This document shows, piece by piece, positions 18,052 to 27,814 of a stretch of 64,000 nucleotides of DNA (positions are counted from its first letter, which is position 1; each line of letters begins with the position of its first letter). The stretch lies in NCBI GenBank assembly GCA_963698165.1, contig CAVOPT010000008.1, positions 1 to 64,000 on the forward strand. Direction: 5' to 3'. The DNA is from JAAYUJ01 sp963698165. Its GTDB lineage: Bacteria; Desulfobacterota; Syntrophobacteria; Syntrophobacterales; Syntrophobacteraceae. The translations under genes and the position numbers were made by a program. Under the pieces are notes generated by a model, which searched no databases, had not been told where the DNA came from, and worked only from the letters and a program-made list of their open reading frames with translations.

Positions 18052-19548
18052 CTATCCCTTGGCCGGGGGCGGCAGGTTGGCAACCAGCCTGAGAGAAATG
18101 GTCAGCTCATCCAGCTGGTAGTGGGGCCTGAGGAACGCCACGGCCCGGTAGGCCCCGGGTTTGCCCGGGATTTCACTCACGTCGACTCTGGCTTCCCGCA
18201 GGGGAAATCTGGCCTTGGCTTCCTGTCCCGCATCGTCGTCGAGGAGAACGTAGTTGCTGATCCACCGGTTGAGAAAATCCTCGCAGTTCTTGCGGGTCAT
18301 GAAGCTTCCGATCTTGTCGCGCATGATCGATTTCAGATAGTGGGCAAAACGGGACACGGCAAGGATGTACTGGAGCTGCGAAGAGAGGCGGGCGTTGGCA
18401 TTGGCCGAATCCGTGTCGTAGAGCTTGGGCTTGTTGGCCGTCTGGGTGCTGAAGAAGGCGGCGTAATCGGTTCCCTTGCAGTGTAACAGGGGGATGAATC
18501 CCAGGTCGGCCAGCTCTTTTTCCCGCCGGTCCGTGATGGCGATCTCCGTCGGGCACTTGAGGGCCACTTCACCCTCGTCGGTCTTGAACGTGTGGACGGG
18601 CAGCCCCTGCACGAGGCCCCCTCCCTCCACGCCTCGGATGGCCGCAGTCCAGCCGTACTTGGCGAAGGCTTCCGTCAGGCGGGTCCCGAGAGCGTAGGCC
18701 GCATTGCCCCAGAGGTACTTGCTGTGGTCCGTGCCGTCCACCCCCTCTTCATAGTTGAACGTTTCCACGGGGACGAAATCCTGTCCGTACGGCAACCGCA
18801 TGAGGATGTGGGGCATGGCCAGCCCCACATAACGGGAATCCTCCGAATCGCGGAAAGACTTCCATTTGGCGTATTCCACCGTCTGAAAAGTTTTGGCCAG
18901 GTCCCGGGGAATCCCGATGTCCGTGAAGCTCTCCAGGTTGAACAGCTTGGCCGATGCGGCGGCGATGAACGGAGAGTGAGCCGCCGCGGCCACCTGGGAC
19001 ACCTTTTCGAGGAGAGCCATGTCCTGAGGATGGTTGGTGAACTCGTAATCGCCGATCATGGCTCCATAAGACGCACCGCCAAAAGTGCCGAACTCCTCCT
19101 CGTAGATTTTTTTGAAAAGAGCGGATTGGTCGAATTCGGTGGCCCTCTCCATGTCTTTGAGGAGGTCCTTCTTGGAGACGTTCATGACCCGCAGTTTCAG
19201 GCGCTCGCTGGTTTCGGTCTGGAACACCAGATACTGGAGACCCCGCCAGGATCCCTCGAGCTTCTGGAAATCCGGGTGGTGCATGACCTCATTGAGCTGC
19301 ATGGAGATGATCCGGTCGATCTGGGCGATCCGGGCGTTGATCATGGCCTCCGTGTCCTTGGAAACCACCATCTCTCCCTGCATCACCTGCTTGACGAACT
19401 CACCCACCATGTCCTTGGCCCACTCCTTCTGCGATTCATCCCGGGCCAGCCGGCCGCCCTCGATGATCTGATCCAAGAGGCTCTTTTCCTCTTCCACTGC
19501 TGCGGCCTGAGCAGTCTCTTGCTGGATCTGTTGTTCGTTCTCAGCCAT
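18052..19548 (-). CDS. tssC: T6SS sheath large subunit TssC (VipB)
   Basis: The 498-residue protein matches TssC/VipB/ImpC. Landmarks are INARIAQIDRIISMQLNEVMHHPDFQKLEGSWRGLQYLV (shown in part: LEGSWRGL), FGGASYGAMIGDYEF, RFAHYLKSIMRDKIGS and a C-terminal DELTISLRLVANLP. Together with TssB it builds the contractile sheath; the C-terminal strand interlocks subunits. It follows tssB by 11 bp. Length and motifs are normal. Confidence 0.97.
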   Translation of the reverse strand: MAENEQQIQQETAQAAAVEEEKSLLDQIIEGGRLARDESQKEWAKDMVGEFVKQVMQGEMVVSKDTEAMINARIAQIDRIISMQLNEVMHHPDFQKLEGSWRGLQYLVFQTETSERLKLRVMNVSKKDLLKDMERATEFDQSALFKKIYEEEFGTFGGASYGAMIGDYEFTNHPQDMALLEKVSQVAAAAHSPFIAAASAKLFNLESFTDIGIPRDLAKTFQTVEYAKWKSFRDSEDSRYVGLAMPHILMRLPYGQDFVPVETFNYEEGVDGTDHSKYLWGNAAYALGTRLTEAFAKYGWTAAIRGVEGGGLVQGLPVHTFKTDEGEVALKCPTEIAITDRREKELADLGFIPLLHCKGTDYAAFFSTQTANKPKLYDTDSANANARLSSQLQYILAVSRFAHYLKSIMRDKIGSFMTRKNCEDFLNRWISNYVLLDDDAGQEAKARFPLREARVDVSEIPGKPGAYRAVAFLRPHYQLDELTISLRLVANLPPPAKG

Positions 19549-19559
19549 TTAGCCTCTCC

Positions 19560-20090
19560 TTATGTGTTGTCCGGTTGACCCTTGACTTCGGCAACGCCGG
19601 CTTCCTTGCCGAGTTGCTGCATGGATTCGGTGCTGGCGATCACCCCCTGGAGGAGCTCATCGAGCTTGTCATTCCCATCCAGCCGGTTGAGGAGGTCCGA
19701 GAGTTTCTGGCGGGCTTCGACCAGCTTCTGGAGGGGTGAGACCTGCTTGACCACCTGTTCCGGGTGAAAATCGTCGAGGGACTTGAAGCGGAGCTCCACG
19801 TTGAGCTTCGTGTCCTCTCCGGTCAGTTTGTTGTCGACCCGGAATGCAAGTCTGGGCTTCATGCCCTCCAGGACGTTGTCAAAATTGTCTCGGTCGATTT
19901 CCACGACCTTTCTGTCCTTGACTTTTGGAAGGGGTTCATCCGGCTTTCCGGAAAGATCGGCCAGTACCCCGACGACGAAAGGAATCTCCTTCATCTCGAT
20001 GGCATCGCCGATCTCCACGTCGTATGTGATGTGCACCCTGGGGGCCCTGACCCTGTCGAGCTTGTGCTGCAAACTTTCCTTCTTGGGCAT
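19560..20090 (-). CDS. tssB: T6SS sheath small subunit TssB (VipA)
   Basis: The 176-residue protein matches TssB/VipA/ImpB: RAPRVHITYDVEIG, KEIPFVVGVLADLSG, DRDNFDNVLEGMKPRL, LRFKSLDDFHPEQVV and a C-terminal helix (VEARQKLSDLLNRLDGN) that in relatives is the ClpV-binding and sheath-contact region. It heterodimerises with TssC. The coding sequence follows the cysteine-peptidase gene at 20223-20705 after 132 bp. Confidence 0.96.
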   Translation of the reverse strand: MPKKESLQHKLDRVRAPRVHITYDVEIGDAIEMKEIPFVVGVLADLSGKPDEPLPKVKDRKVVEIDRDNFDNVLEGMKPRLAFRVDNKLTGEDTKLNVELRFKSLDDFHPEQVVKQVSPLQKLVEARQKLSDLLNRLDGNDKLDELLQGVIASTESMQQLGKEAGVAEVKGQPDNT

Positions 20091-20222
20091 GCTGGTCTCC
20101 TTTCTAAAGTAAAAATCGAACCATCATATCAGGTGTGGGGACCCTTTCGCCAAATGGAAAAAGGGTCGAGCATCGTTCGGTTCATCCATGGGGAGGGCGG
20201 GAGTTTCTCTGCATCAATGGAA

Positions 20223-20705
20223 TCACCACCCGACATTCAGTCGGTAGAGCAGCTGCACCTCGTTTCCCACCGCCTCCGCCGCCCCTTCGAAGTCACTGGT
20301 CAGCTCGGTGAAGGTCTTGTTTTCCCTGCGCCCCACGCGGGGTGGCCAGGGATTGTTGATGCTGAAGCTTTCCCCGTCACCTCCGGTCAACACCACTGCG
20401 TGGGAGGGATCTCCCACCTCCACCAGCCACAGAGGTCCGTAGCGCGTCAGAAAGTCCATCCAGGTGTCCCCGTAGTAGCAGCCCGATGGAATCCTGCGGA
20501 AATAGAATCGGTTCGCGGCATCGTAAAGAGGCTCCCACCCGTAGCATGAATCGAGGCTCAGATTGACGGCTCCCGCAATCATTTCCGGTGACACGGAACT
20601 GCGGGTCCAATAGCTGACAACCATGGCCATCGACGCAGCCCAGCAGGATGTGGAGTTGGGCTGGGGAATGAGTGGAACCGAGTAGAACAGGCTCTGGCAA
20701 GCCAT
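20223..20705 (-). CDS. Papain-like (C39/C70-type) cysteine peptidase, candidate T6SS effector
   Basis: The ATG at 20705 has a strong AAGGAGGGA site and gives 160 residues. The fold signature is papain-like: Gln15 and Cys21 in QPNSTSCWAAS, His102 in DPSHAVVLTG, and an asparagine near 117-118 in INNPWP, the usual order Gln-Cys-His-Asn/Asp. There is no signal peptide or membrane segment, so a cytoplasmic protein delivered by another route is plausible. It lies between tssA and tssB on the same strand, where unknown cargo genes can occur. No separate immunity gene is visible beside it. It may instead be a processing protease or a phage-like peptidase. Confidence 0.75.
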   Translation of the reverse strand: MACQSLFYSVPLIPQPNSTSCWAASMAMVVSYWTRSSVSPEMIAGAVNLSLDSCYGWEPLYDAANRFYFRRIPSGCYYGDTWMDFLTRYGPLWLVEVGDPSHAVVLTGGDGESFSINNPWPPRVGRRENKTFTELTSDFEGAAEAVGNEVQLLYRLNVGW

Positions 20706-20840
20706 CGCGTCCCTCCTTTGTCCCTCGACATGATGTGCAGCCAGGAAGAATAGGCTGGACTTGCGATCATTATACCGCAACTCGATACAACCGACCGCCG
20801 GCTACTCTGGTTTTTCCTCCGGCCCCTCTTGGAAACTTCT

Positions 20841-22256
20841 TCACGACCTGTACATCATGGCTTTGGTGACATCCGTCGTGCAAAGCCTTTGAAACAAGAC
20901 CTTCGCTCTTGTCAGTTCGTCGTCGGAAGGATCTCCGGCGCTGAGGCACTGATAGAGGGTATCCAGGACCTCGGCGATCCACAAGGGTGATTCCCACCGC
21001 TCAAGGTGGAGCTCTTCGATGAGACTGTAGAGTTCTTCGATAACAGGCTTGGCGAGGTCCGGTCTTTCAGCTCTGAGACAGAGCTTGGCCATGAGAAGGC
21101 GATACCGGTTTTTCTCCCTGACCGACGGCGCGCTGAACGAGGCGGCAAGGAGCTTGTCGAGGGCTTCCTTCATGCCCGAGCCCTCAAACGTTTGGATCGC
21201 CTCTTCCCAGACCGCCTTCTCAAGATTTCCCGTGTCTGAGATCTGCTGCAAATTGAGTGGATAGGGGTAAGGTGCCGTGTTTTCGATGGCCGAAGGAGTG
21301 TCGGTCTCGTCCATGATGGGTCCTTTCCTCCGGATGGGAAGCACCTGGCTGGGAGATTCCCCATGCTCCGACGGGACCTCTCGCTGTCGTTTGAAGAGCT
21401 TGCTCAGAACCCCGCCGCTCTTTTCCTTCGCCGGTTCCGGTGGAATCGTCGCCTGTCGTCCTCCCTTGTCCTTGAGGATCTTGGTGACCAACTGGTCACA
21501 CTCTTCGATGGCCCCCTTCAGTTCGGCGAGCCTCGGCGCGGCCTTGCCGAACTTCTGGTCCACGAGGCCGTCAAATGTGTTGAACTCCTGGTAGGCCATG
21601 GTAATCTGCCGTGCCAGGGCCTCGTAAAACTCCTTGGACGAGAGGGCGGCGGCGGCGTCGAAGTCCTCCGCCGTGAGCTTTCCATCCCCAACGCGCTCGT
21701 CGCGGAGACTCTTTTTGCTCTCGTCCATGTCCCCGTAGCGATTTCGCAAATCGGCCTCATAGCCCACTTCGCGGGACTCTTTCCACTTGAGCCAGGAATA
21801 GCCGTTGGTCCGGCTTTCGTCGGTCAGGGGGATCTCCCTGACGCAAACCCACAGCTTCTCGTTCATGAACTCCATGGGAGCCGCCCTGTACTCCAAGTCG
21901 CCCTCTTCGATTTCCGGGTAGCAAGAATCCCAGTAATGTTCCATGAAGCTGTTCACAATCTGAAATCCCAGAACCAGACCCTGGAATCCCTCTCTCTTGA
22001 TCAAGCCCTCGGTGAGCCATGCGGCGATTTGAAGGTCCTTGCTCCTGGACGCGAGGCACTGGAGAGAGAGGTCGATGACCTTGTCCCAGTCGGCTCTCTT
22101 GATGTCCCTCTGCCAATCTCCCTGAGCCAGGGGATCGTCGGCTCGCCTGGCCTCCCGGATCTCTTCGTAAAGAGGGTCGTAGCGAAGGTTTTCCCCCGCT
22201 GGATTGTCCCCGGGTATGGGTGCCAGAATCGATTCCAAGTCGATGTTTTTGCTCAT
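20841..22256 (-). CDS. tssA: T6SS cap/baseplate protein TssA
   Basis: The 471-residue protein begins with the ImpA N-terminal domain: IPGDNPAGENLRYDPLYEEIREARR, recognisable from IPGDNPAGENLRYD. A GLVLGFQIVNSFMEHYWDSCYP motif and a Pro/Glu-rich linker follow, then a helical C-terminal domain. TssA proteins of this type organise sheath polymerisation and its distal cap. The stop codon of tagJ overlaps the ATG by 4 bp. Confidence 0.93.
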   Translation of the reverse strand: MSKNIDLESILAPIPGDNPAGENLRYDPLYEEIREARRADDPLAQGDWQRDIKRADWDKVIDLSLQCLASRSKDLQIAAWLTEGLIKREGFQGLVLGFQIVNSFMEHYWDSCYPEIEEGDLEYRAAPMEFMNEKLWVCVREIPLTDESRTNGYSWLKWKESREVGYEADLRNRYGDMDESKKSLRDERVGDGKLTAEDFDAAAALSSKEFYEALARQITMAYQEFNTFDGLVDQKFGKAAPRLAELKGAIEECDQLVTKILKDKGGRQATIPPEPAKEKSGGVLSKLFKRQREVPSEHGESPSQVLPIRRKGPIMDETDTPSAIENTAPYPYPLNLQQISDTGNLEKAVWEEAIQTFEGSGMKEALDKLLAASFSAPSVREKNRYRLLMAKLCLRAERPDLAKPVIEELYSLIEELHLERWESPLWIAEVLDTLYQCLSAGDPSDDELTRAKVLFQRLCTTDVTKAMMYRS

Positions 22257-23062
22257 GACCCCTTCGTGTCCTCTGAAGGTGAAAACACCACTTCCCTGAT
22301 TTCCAGGAGGGCCCTTTCGTCATCCCCTATCTTGAAGACGTGTTGTCCCGCCCCCCGCAAAAAGGAATCCCCCAGGGGAAACCAGTCGGTCATTCTTCCA
22401 AGCTTGACCCGGTCGTCCTCGTGGGAGAAGGAATTGGGGTAAAGCACGGGGAGGAAACACGATATGCCGATATCCTGCCAGGTCTTGATGCGTGTCGGGA
22501 TCCAGAGGAGATCGAACAGGGTCTTGGGAGGCGAGATGGAGAGTTCCCTTATGGAATCCACGGGAATCCAAACATACCCCTCGATGACGATGGCTTCTAG
22601 GAAAAAGGAGAGAATCGCGTCGGTGTCCCTGAACCCCGAAAAGTGTCTGCCGTCGGCGGTGCCCTCAAGGATTGGGCGCTCCGATTCCAGTTTCGCGAAG
22701 AGCTCGCCGGCCGTGGCCAGGCTTCTTTCGGAGAGGCTCGCACAGGCTGTCAGGTACGCATCCAGATAGGGGGGGCTCCCGGGTAGGCATCGGGGACGCA
22801 GTGAGAAGGTCATGACCTTCGATCGCTGCTCTTCGGCATCGATGAGGTTCTTGTATACCTGAACCCCAGTTTCCGAACGGGAGTCCTGTGTGACGATCAC
22901 GTCCAGATGGCGCCTGGCCCTGTCCCATTCGCCCAGGAAGCAGAGGACCTGGAAAAGGAGGACCCTCGAGGGCAGGTTTCCGGGGGACCCCTTCACCTCG
23001 CCGGTCAATTGTTCGCGCGCGTCGTGGAGTCTTGCGGCCTTTATGAGATCTCTCGCGTTCAT
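22253..23062 (-). CDS. tagJ: T6SS accessory protein TagJ (ImpE family)
   Basis: The 269-residue protein matches ImpE/TagJ: an N-terminal tetratricopeptide-like helical part (AARLHDAREQL, VLLFQVLCFLGEWDRARRHLDVI) and a C-terminal beta domain with WIPVDSIREL and LLWIPTRIKTW. TagJ binds TssB and can help ClpV act on the sheath in some systems. It is the first gene of the minus-strand block and overlaps tssA by 4 bp (ATGA). A possible sigma-54 promoter lies about 55-70 bp upstream of its start. Confidence 0.9.
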   Translation of the reverse strand: MNARDLIKAARLHDAREQLTGEVKGSPGNLPSRVLLFQVLCFLGEWDRARRHLDVIVTQDSRSETGVQVYKNLIDAEEQRSKVMTFSLRPRCLPGSPPYLDAYLTACASLSERSLATAGELFAKLESERPILEGTADGRHFSGFRDTDAILSFFLEAIVIEGYVWIPVDSIRELSISPPKTLFDLLWIPTRIKTWQDIGISCFLPVLYPNSFSHEDDRVKLGRMTDWFPLGDSFLRGAGQHVFKIGDDERALLEIREVVFSPSEDTKGS

Positions 23063-23116
23063 GTCGGTGCCCTTTCATCAGGTCTCCTTGAATTAAACCA
23101 CAGGTCTCAGGACATC

Positions 23117-23131
23117 GCAAGTATAATTCCA
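23117..23131 (-). promoter_or_regulatory. Possible sigma-54 (-24/-12) promoter of the T6SS block
   Basis: On the minus strand TGGAATTATACTTGC has the invariant GG-N10-GC spacing of sigma-54 promoters, with TGG and TTGC fully conserved but the inner CACG replaced. It would start transcription about 45 nt before the tagJ ATG. The overlapping TATACT could instead be a sigma-70 -10, but no -35 fits it well. Confidence 0.4.
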
Positions 23132-23265
23132 TACTTAGAGGCTCACTTCCTGGAATCCCCACACGGACGACCCGGGAGCTGCCGACAGGGTCAGGGGCCT
23201 TCCCAATCCAATCAAGGGCTTCTTGCCTTTGAGACAGAATCGTGCTGATTTTTTCAAAAATCTGT

Positions 23266-23294
23266 TTGCCTTTCAAAAATGGCTGTGCTACTAA
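23266..23294 (+). promoter_or_regulatory. Possible promoter of the tRNA-tuf transcript
   Basis: TTGCCT and TACTAA hexamers are 17 bp apart, about 50 bp upstream of tRNA-Tyr, in the only AT-rich stretch before it. The match to consensus is modest (4/6 and 3/6). Confidence 0.3.
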
Positions 23295-23345
23295 GAACAG
23301 CTTGTTTGGTTGGCCACATGCTCGAAAAAGTGGTCGGCTCAATGT

Positions 23346-23430
23346 GGAGAGGTTCCCGAGCGGCCAAAGGGAGCAGACTGTAAATCTGCCGGCGAAGCCT
23401 TCGGAGGTTCGAATCCTCCCCTCTCCACCA
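23346..23430 (+). tRNA. tRNA-Tyr (GTA)
   Basis: A full class II tRNA with a long variable arm: acceptor GGAGAGG pairs with CCTCTCC, anticodon loop CTGTAAATC has GTA, the T arm contains GGTTCGAATCC, and the encoded CCA follows discriminator A. The first of two tRNA genes upstream of tuf. Confidence 0.95.
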
Positions 23431-23627
23431 ATTTCATTCAAGAATGTTCAGGAATTCATGGACATGTAGGAGATGGTGGCAGCAGGTCATTGTCGTCGGG
23501 ACTACATGCGATGCAAAGTGGGAATACTCATGGCCAGGGTGGGACTCAGCGTCACCCCTTCCGAAGATCCATAGCTCCCCCATCACGTGACGACTCTTCT
23601 CCAGTGATGTTGACTGCTTTCTCAAGG

Positions 23628-23704
23628 GCCCACGTAGCTCAGTAGGTAGAGCACTTCCTTGGTAAGGAAGAGGTTCACCGGTTCGATCCCGGTCGTGGGC
23701 TCCA
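23628..23704 (+). tRNA. tRNA-Thr (GGT)
   Basis: Acceptor GCCCACG pairs with CGTGGGC, D arm GTAGCTCAGTAGGTAGAGC, anticodon stem-loop CTTCC-TTGGTAA-GGAAG with anticodon GGT, T arm CGGTTCGATCCCG, discriminator T and encoded CCA. It lies 150 bp before tuf, as in the thrT-tufB arrangement of enterobacteria. The spacer 23431-23627 holds no further tRNA that I can fold. Confidence 0.95.
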
Positions 23705-23839
23705 CCGTTCATCCGTGACTGAGAGAGGGCAGATCCATTCGCGATGTTCCCTTCGGTTATACCCCATTTTCTCTGAGAGAGAACCAAAGCGTCTATTTTG
23801 AGACAAATGTGGTTTCGTGTTTGAGAGTTCAACAACATT

Positions 23840-25048
<1,209 letters not shown>

Positions 25049-25076
25049 TGGTTCTGTCTACAGCAGGTGGGAGACT

Positions 25077-25226
25077 ATGCGAGTTCTTGTGACCCTGGCT
25101 TGTTCCGAGTGCAAACGGCGCAACTACACGACCACGAAAAACAAACGGACGACGCCCGAGAAGCTGAGTTTCCGCAAGTACTGCAGGTTTTGCAACGCTC
25201 ACACGGAGCACAAGGAAACCAAGTAA
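25077..25226 (+). CDS. rpmG: Ribosomal protein L33
   Basis: The 49-residue protein starts at the ATG preceded by GGTGGGAG and reads MRVLVTLACSECKRRNYTT, with C-x2-C near residues 9-12 and CRFC near 36-39, the zinc-binding (C+) form of L33. It is a small large-subunit protein near the tRNA exit site. It lies between tuf and secE, the usual place. Confidence 0.95.
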   Translation: MRVLVTLACSECKRRNYTTTKNKRTTPEKLSFRKYCRFCNAHTEHKETK

Positions 25227-25417
25227 AGGTTGGGAGATTGAGCGGCCCGTGGTCGTCGGGGCGACTCCTCATCGAGACAAGCGATCGATGCGGGGTGCTC
25301 CGTGCGCGCCAGCGGGGACCTTGAGCCCGGCTGGATCGTCTGGCAATGATACGGTGTTTGCCTTGAGTGGCAACACCGCTTTCCCCTGGACCCAAAGAGA
25401 AGAGACATAGCCCCGAG

Positions 25418-25774
25418 ATGAACCTGGGAAAGTTGTTTCAGAAAAAGAGCACGGAGAGCGGAAACAAGTCTGCCAAGTCTCAAAGGGCGGATGTGCAGAA
25501 GAAGCCGGGGCAGAAGCAGGTCAAGTCGAAGAAGCCTGAACAGGCGGTCAAGAGAGTCGCCAAGAAGCCTGACGAACCCAGGTTTCAGTGGTGGGAGCGC
25601 TTTCGCGAGTACCTGCACGAGGTCGCCTATGAGCTGCGCAAGGTCATATGGCCGTCGCGAAAGGAAAGCATCGGTTCCACGTCGGTGGTCCTGGTGATCG
25701 TGATCCTGTGTGCCGTCTATTTGGGAATCATTGACGCCGTCTTGAGTCGGTTGGTTCGGATGCTGGTTGGCTAG
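25418..25774 (+). CDS. secE: Preprotein translocase subunit SecE
   Basis: SecE clamps the SecY channel. The ATG at 25418 gives 118 residues: a long Lys/Gln-rich hydrophilic N-terminal region (about 1-60), then the conserved amphipathic helix WERFREYLHEVAYELRKVIWPSRKE (core: LRKVIWPSRKE), and a single C-terminal membrane helix. The basic extension is longer than in single-helix SecEs of other phyla. The frame stays open upstream, but only this ATG sits at a sensible distance from the domain. Confidence 0.93.
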   Translation: MNLGKLFQKKSTESGNKSAKSQRADVQKKPGQKQVKSKKPEQAVKRVAKKPDEPRFQWWERFREYLHEVAYELRKVIWPSRKESIGSTSVVLVIVILCAVYLGIIDAVLSRLVRMLVG

Positions 25775-25846
25775 GAAATCGGGGAGCGCGCTTCCGGCCA
25801 GGTGTGCCGGGATCGTTTGAATGCAAAACCAGAGCGGGGTAATTCC

Positions 25847-26377
25847 GTGGCAAAGAAGTGGTATATCGTTCATACCTATTCGGGTTTTGAACAAAAGGTC
25901 AAGACGGCCCTGGAGGAGCGCATCAAGAGCGAGGGGAGGGGCGAGTATTTCGGACAGATACTGGTCCCGACCGAAAAGGTCATCGAGCTGGTCAAGGGCC
26001 AGCGGAAAGCCTCGTCCCGCAAGTTCTACCCCGGGTATATCCTCGTGCAGATGGAGCTCAGCGACGAAACCTGGCACCTGGTCCGTCATACGCCCAAGGT
26101 GACAGGCTTCATTGGAAGCCAGGAGCGCCCCATACCCCTTTCCGACGAAGAAGCCGAGGCCATCATCCAGCAGGTGCAGGAAGGAATCCAGAAGCCGCGA
26201 CCCAAGTACCGGTTCGAAAAGGGTGATGAAGTGCGTGTTGTGGATGGTCCCTTTGCCAACTTCAACGGCATTGTGGATGAGGTGATGCCAGAAAAGGGAA
26301 AAGTGAGGGTTCTTGTGAGTATCTTCGGGCGGTCCACTCCTGTGGAGCTCGACTTTGTCCAGGTCAACCGCGGTTGA
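25847..26377 (+). CDS. nusG: Transcription elongation/termination factor NusG
   Basis: NusG binds RNA polymerase and links it to Rho or the ribosome. A GTG start preceded by GCGGGG gives 176 residues reading VAKKWYIVHTYSGFE. It has the NGN domain (KFYPGYILVQMEL, HLVRHTPKVTGFIG) and the KOW domain (FEKGDEVRVVDGPFANFNGIVDEV). The open frame extends 45 bases farther upstream without a ribosome binding site. It lies between secE and rplK, the conserved order. Confidence 0.96.
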   Translation: MAKKWYIVHTYSGFEQKVKTALEERIKSEGRGEYFGQILVPTEKVIELVKGQRKASSRKFYPGYILVQMELSDETWHLVRHTPKVTGFIGSQERPIPLSDEEAEAIIQQVQEGIQKPRPKYRFEKGDEVRVVDGPFANFNGIVDEVMPEKGKVRVLVSIFGRSTPVELDFVQVNRG

Positions 26378-26419
26378 GAGCCCTCGGTGACAGCGTAGCG
26401 TTGACGAGATGGAGTAAGG

Positions 26420-26842
26420 ATGGCTAAGAAGGTTGTTGCGAATATCAAGTTGCAGGTTTCAGCCGGTCAGGCGAATCCCTCCCCCCCTATCGGTCCGGCC
26501 CTGGGGCAGCACGGCGTGAACATCATGGAATTCTGCAAGGCGTTCAATGCCAAGACACAGGGCCAGGAGGGCATGATCATACCCGTGGTGATCACCGTCT
26601 ATGCCGACCGGTCTTTTACTTTCATAACCAAGACGCCCCCCGCTGCCGTGCTTCTCAAGAAGACGGCCCAAATAGCCAAGGGCTCCAATGAGCCGAACCG
26701 CACCAAGGTGGCCAAGGTCACCAAGGCCCAGGTGGAGGAGATCGCGAAGCTGAAGGCGCCCGACCTCAACGCCCGCAGCCTGGAAGCGGCTATTCGAACC
26801 ATTGAGGGCACGGCGCGCAGCATGGGGATAGAGATTGAATGA
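26420..26842 (+). CDS. rplK: Ribosomal protein L11
   Basis: This 140-residue protein binds 23S rRNA in the GTPase-associated centre. Typical segments are VAGQANPSPPIGPALGQHGVNIMEFCKAFN (visible as GPALGQHGVN), IPVVITVYADRSF and the C-terminal RNA-binding SMGIEIE end. An ATGG start follows GGAGTAAGG. It is cotranscribed with rplA downstream. Confidence 0.97.
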   Translation: MAKKVVANIKLQVSAGQANPSPPIGPALGQHGVNIMEFCKAFNAKTQGQEGMIIPVVITVYADRSFTFITKTPPAAVLLKKTAQIAKGSNEPNRTKVAKVTKAQVEEIAKLKAPDLNARSLEAAIRTIEGTARSMGIEIE

Positions 26843-26957
26843 CCCCGGGCACCTTGCGAGCTGCAATTCGATAACCTGGAGGGGCCGGAGCGTGTGAATT
26901 CAGTCCATCGGGTTCGCATCTCCACGCCGAAGATCGTTGGTTTTTGGAGAGTTGAAG

Positions 26958-27662
26958 ATGGCAACACATGGGAAGAAATACCGTGCATCGCGGGAAAAAA
27001 TCGATTCCGCCAAACGCTACACGTTTCAAGAGGCGCTGCAGCTGGCGTCTGAGGGTGCCTACGCGAAGTTTGACGAGACCCTCGACATCGCCGTCCGGCT
27101 GGGGGTGGATCCTCGACACGCCGACCAGATGGTGAGAGGGACGGTTGTGCTGCCCAACGGGCTTGGCAAGACGGTCCGTGTGCTCGTCTTCGCCAAGGGG
27201 GAGAAGGTCAAGGAAGGGATGGACGCCGGTGCCGACGAGGCGGGTGGTGATGAACTGGTCGACCGCATCAAGGAGGGTTGGCTGGAATTTGACAAGACCG
27301 TCGCCACCCCGGACATGATGGGTTCCGTGGGACGGATTGGAAAGATCCTCGGTCCCAGGGGCCTCATGCCCAACGCCAAGCTGGGCACGGTCACCTTCGA
27401 CATCGCCAAGGTGGTGAAGGAGATCAAAGCCGGAAAGGTCGACTTCCGCGTCGAGAAGACAGGCATTGTCCATGCCCCCATGGGCAAGATCTCTTTCGGC
27501 TCCGACAAGCTGATTCAGAACATCTCCGCGTTCATCGACACCCTGATCCGGCTCAAACCGACGGCGGCCAAGGGAACCTACGTGCGCGGTATCGCCATCT
27601 CGACGACGATGGGACCGGGAATCCAGGTGGACCCGCTGGCCGTAAAGTCCATCGTTGCGTGA
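26958..27662 (+). CDS. rplA: Ribosomal protein L1
   Basis: The 234-residue L1 forms the mobile stalk beside the E site and in many bacteria represses its own operon. Diagnostic parts are FDETLDIAVRLGVDPRHADQMVRGTV (core HADQMVRG), GKILGPRGLMPNAKLGTV and RGIAISTTMGPGI. The ATG after GAGAGTTGAAG at 26958 is preferred to an upstream ATG at 26937 because it aligns with the family start. Confidence 0.97.
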   Translation: MATHGKKYRASREKIDSAKRYTFQEALQLASEGAYAKFDETLDIAVRLGVDPRHADQMVRGTVVLPNGLGKTVRVLVFAKGEKVKEGMDAGADEAGGDELVDRIKEGWLEFDKTVATPDMMGSVGRIGKILGPRGLMPNAKLGTVTFDIAKVVKEIKAGKVDFRVEKTGIVHAPMGKISFGSDKLIQNISAFIDTLIRLKPTAAKGTYVRGIAISTTMGPGIQVDPLAVKSIVA

Positions 27663-27814
27663 GGACCCGTGAGGATCGGGAAGGAGTCCTGGAATCCGAG
27701 TGAGCGTCTCGAGGCCGGCGGCACGGCCAATCTTTTTTTGTGGGCCGACGCCAGAGCTCCAGTGACGCCGCTTTATTCATAACAATGATTACCTGCCGCT
27801 TGGTGTTTTCAGCC

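Noticed and set aside
23063..23430. T6SS block as a genomic island inserted at tRNA-Tyr
   Set aside because: The T6SS lies on the 5' side of the tRNA; no 3' tRNA duplicate, integrase or direct repeat was found.
23431..23627. A tRNA-Gly between tRNA-Tyr and tRNA-Thr, as in some bacteria
   Set aside because: No cloverleaf or CCA-ended acceptor pair could be read in this spacer.
25227..25417. tRNA-Trp between rpmG and secE
   Set aside because: No tRNA arms or CCA anticodon loop were found in the 191-bp gap.
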